Source: Vigna angularis (taxonomy: Eukaryota; Streptophyta; Magnoliopsida; Fabales; Fabaceae). Taken from it: a DNA stretch of 64,000 nt. The notes under the pieces were generated by a model. The model did not search any database. It was given only the letters and a program-made list of their open reading frames with translations, and was not told the origin of the DNA. The stretch spans positions 15,937,388 through 16,001,387 of the forward strand of contig NC_068980.1 of the NCBI RefSeq assembly GCF_016808095.1, given 5' to 3'. The stretch's first letter is position 1. Each line of letters starts with the position of its first letter. The translations under genes and the position numbers were made by a program. Shown here piece by piece: positions 63,342-64,000 of this stretch.

Positions 63342-64000
63342 AGCACTAAAGCAGGATTTGTTTTATCTTCTGTTTTAAGTTTTGAACTTATTTGCTTATA
63401 TTTTTATAATAGGGTTTGATGTACTCAATTGGAAACTTTGTCTGTTATGATGATTTGCTTATGATTGTTGTTTGATAAGTAATGTTTGATGATGCTTTGA
63501 TATTGATTGATGTTGAGATGTGCACATTATATGCTTAAACAGGTGAGTCAAAAGTTTTGTGAACAAATGCATGATGTTGTGACTGTGATTATGATGCTAA
63601 GTAGGATTTGTACATGTGGAATGTGAATGAGCTTATATGTGAGGTCTTGAGCTCCAGAGTTGTTGTGATTGAATGTTATTACTTTGAAAGCATTAATGAT
63701 TTTGCCCAGGTTTTCTATGATTGAATCAATTGCTTGTTTCCATCATATGATCAAGGCCATTTGTTGGTAACCCTTTTGTTAGCCAAATGCATGAATTTAG
63801 CCCACTAAGAGAGAGCACTATGTGTTCTATCCTTTGAACCCTCAACCTTGAACATAATTTGAAAACCCCTTGTGAAAAGCTTTACCTTGAGTTAAGTAGA
63901 AAATATTTTGTGGTATTGACAAATGTTCAAGTTTGGGGTTGTTGGGAAGTTATGAAAGGGAAATTGAAAGCATTGAGCTAAGAACTAAGTATGTGAAAAG
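63342..64000 (+). other. 3' non-coding region of element M
   Basis: Matches the reverse complement of about 39280-39930 in element L. No genes. Confidence 0.75.

Larger units (their letters stand above)
60923..64000 (+). mobile_element. Ty3/gypsy element M, internally deleted, runs off the window
   Basis: 5' LTR 60923-62383, primer site from 62384, antisense tRNA-Asp 62390-62464, a partial gag (62484-63030), post-gag module, hairpin array and 3' non-coding region. Compared with element L it lacks the first half of gag, the protease, the distal module and most of ORF2. The 3' LTR is beyond the window. Confidence 0.88.

Noticed and set aside
1..64000. Host protein-coding genes
   Set aside because: Every substantial open frame with recognisable homology belongs to a retrotransposon; remaining gaps lack coding signal.

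Overview
The window is plant nuclear DNA made almost entirely of nested LTR retrotransposons. I found no convincing host gene. Primer-binding sites for tRNA-Asp (Ty3/gypsy elements) and initiator tRNA-Met (Ty1/copia elements), Sirevirus-type elements with an envelope-like ORF, and Athila-type gag-protease ORFs point to a dicot. The mix fits a phaseoloid legume such as Vigna or Phaseolus, but that is inference from general familiarity and not from a search.

Layout, left to right. 1-1501: remnant of a minus-strand Ty3 element (gag scrap plus LTR) sitting in a decayed copia element (pol 1502-3816, 3' LTR 3833-4165). 4510-4809: TA-rich microsatellite. 4.8-7.6 kb: AT-rich DNA with one orphan open frame. 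7.6-9.3 kb: 3' end and LTR of a Sirevirus-like copia element. 9.48-9.72 kb: copia RNase H relic. 9.75-11.66 kb: 3' LTR and gag of a different Ty3 lineage (minus). 13.0-18.9 kb: an LTR (minus) abutting a truncated plus-strand gag-protease element with a downstream second ORF (ORF2). 18.9-19.26 kb: a Sirevirus LTR scrap.

19264-45848 is one large minus-strand Ty3 element (K), broken by three later insertions. Element H (20882-30649, TSD GTGTT) itself carries a 2.9 kb solo LTR (24689-27552, TSD GATTC). A second solo LTR lies at 35798-37105 (TSD TCTAT). A complete young element L lies at 37409-44959 (TSD CCACT; intact 811-codon gag-protease ORF). 45854-58644 is a complete Sirevirus (G) with gag, pol and an envelope-like ORF. 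That last ORF is split by a 3.8 kb solo LTR (52746-56512, TSD CCTAG). 58.6-59.56 kb is another LTR fragment. 60923-64000 is element M, cut by the window end.

The Ty3 elements A, E, F, K, L, M and the solo LTR at 35.8 kb are related. H shares their gag-protease but has a different LTR. Every one that retains a body encodes gag with or without protease, and none has reverse transcriptase or integrase, so they look non-autonomous. The most interesting signals are non-coding. They are: an array of RNA hairpins with an invariant 8-nt loop and covarying stems; a 50-nt conserved module after the gag-protease stop, duplicated to bracket that array; LTRs whose 3' end has moved about 43 bp downstream and swallowed an older primer-binding site, proved by target-site duplications; a nearly full-length antisense tRNA-Asp copied into element M at its primer site; and U3-like promoter modules (palindrome cluster plus TATA) placed upstream of the accessory ORF in both the Ty3 elements and the unrelated Sirevirus.
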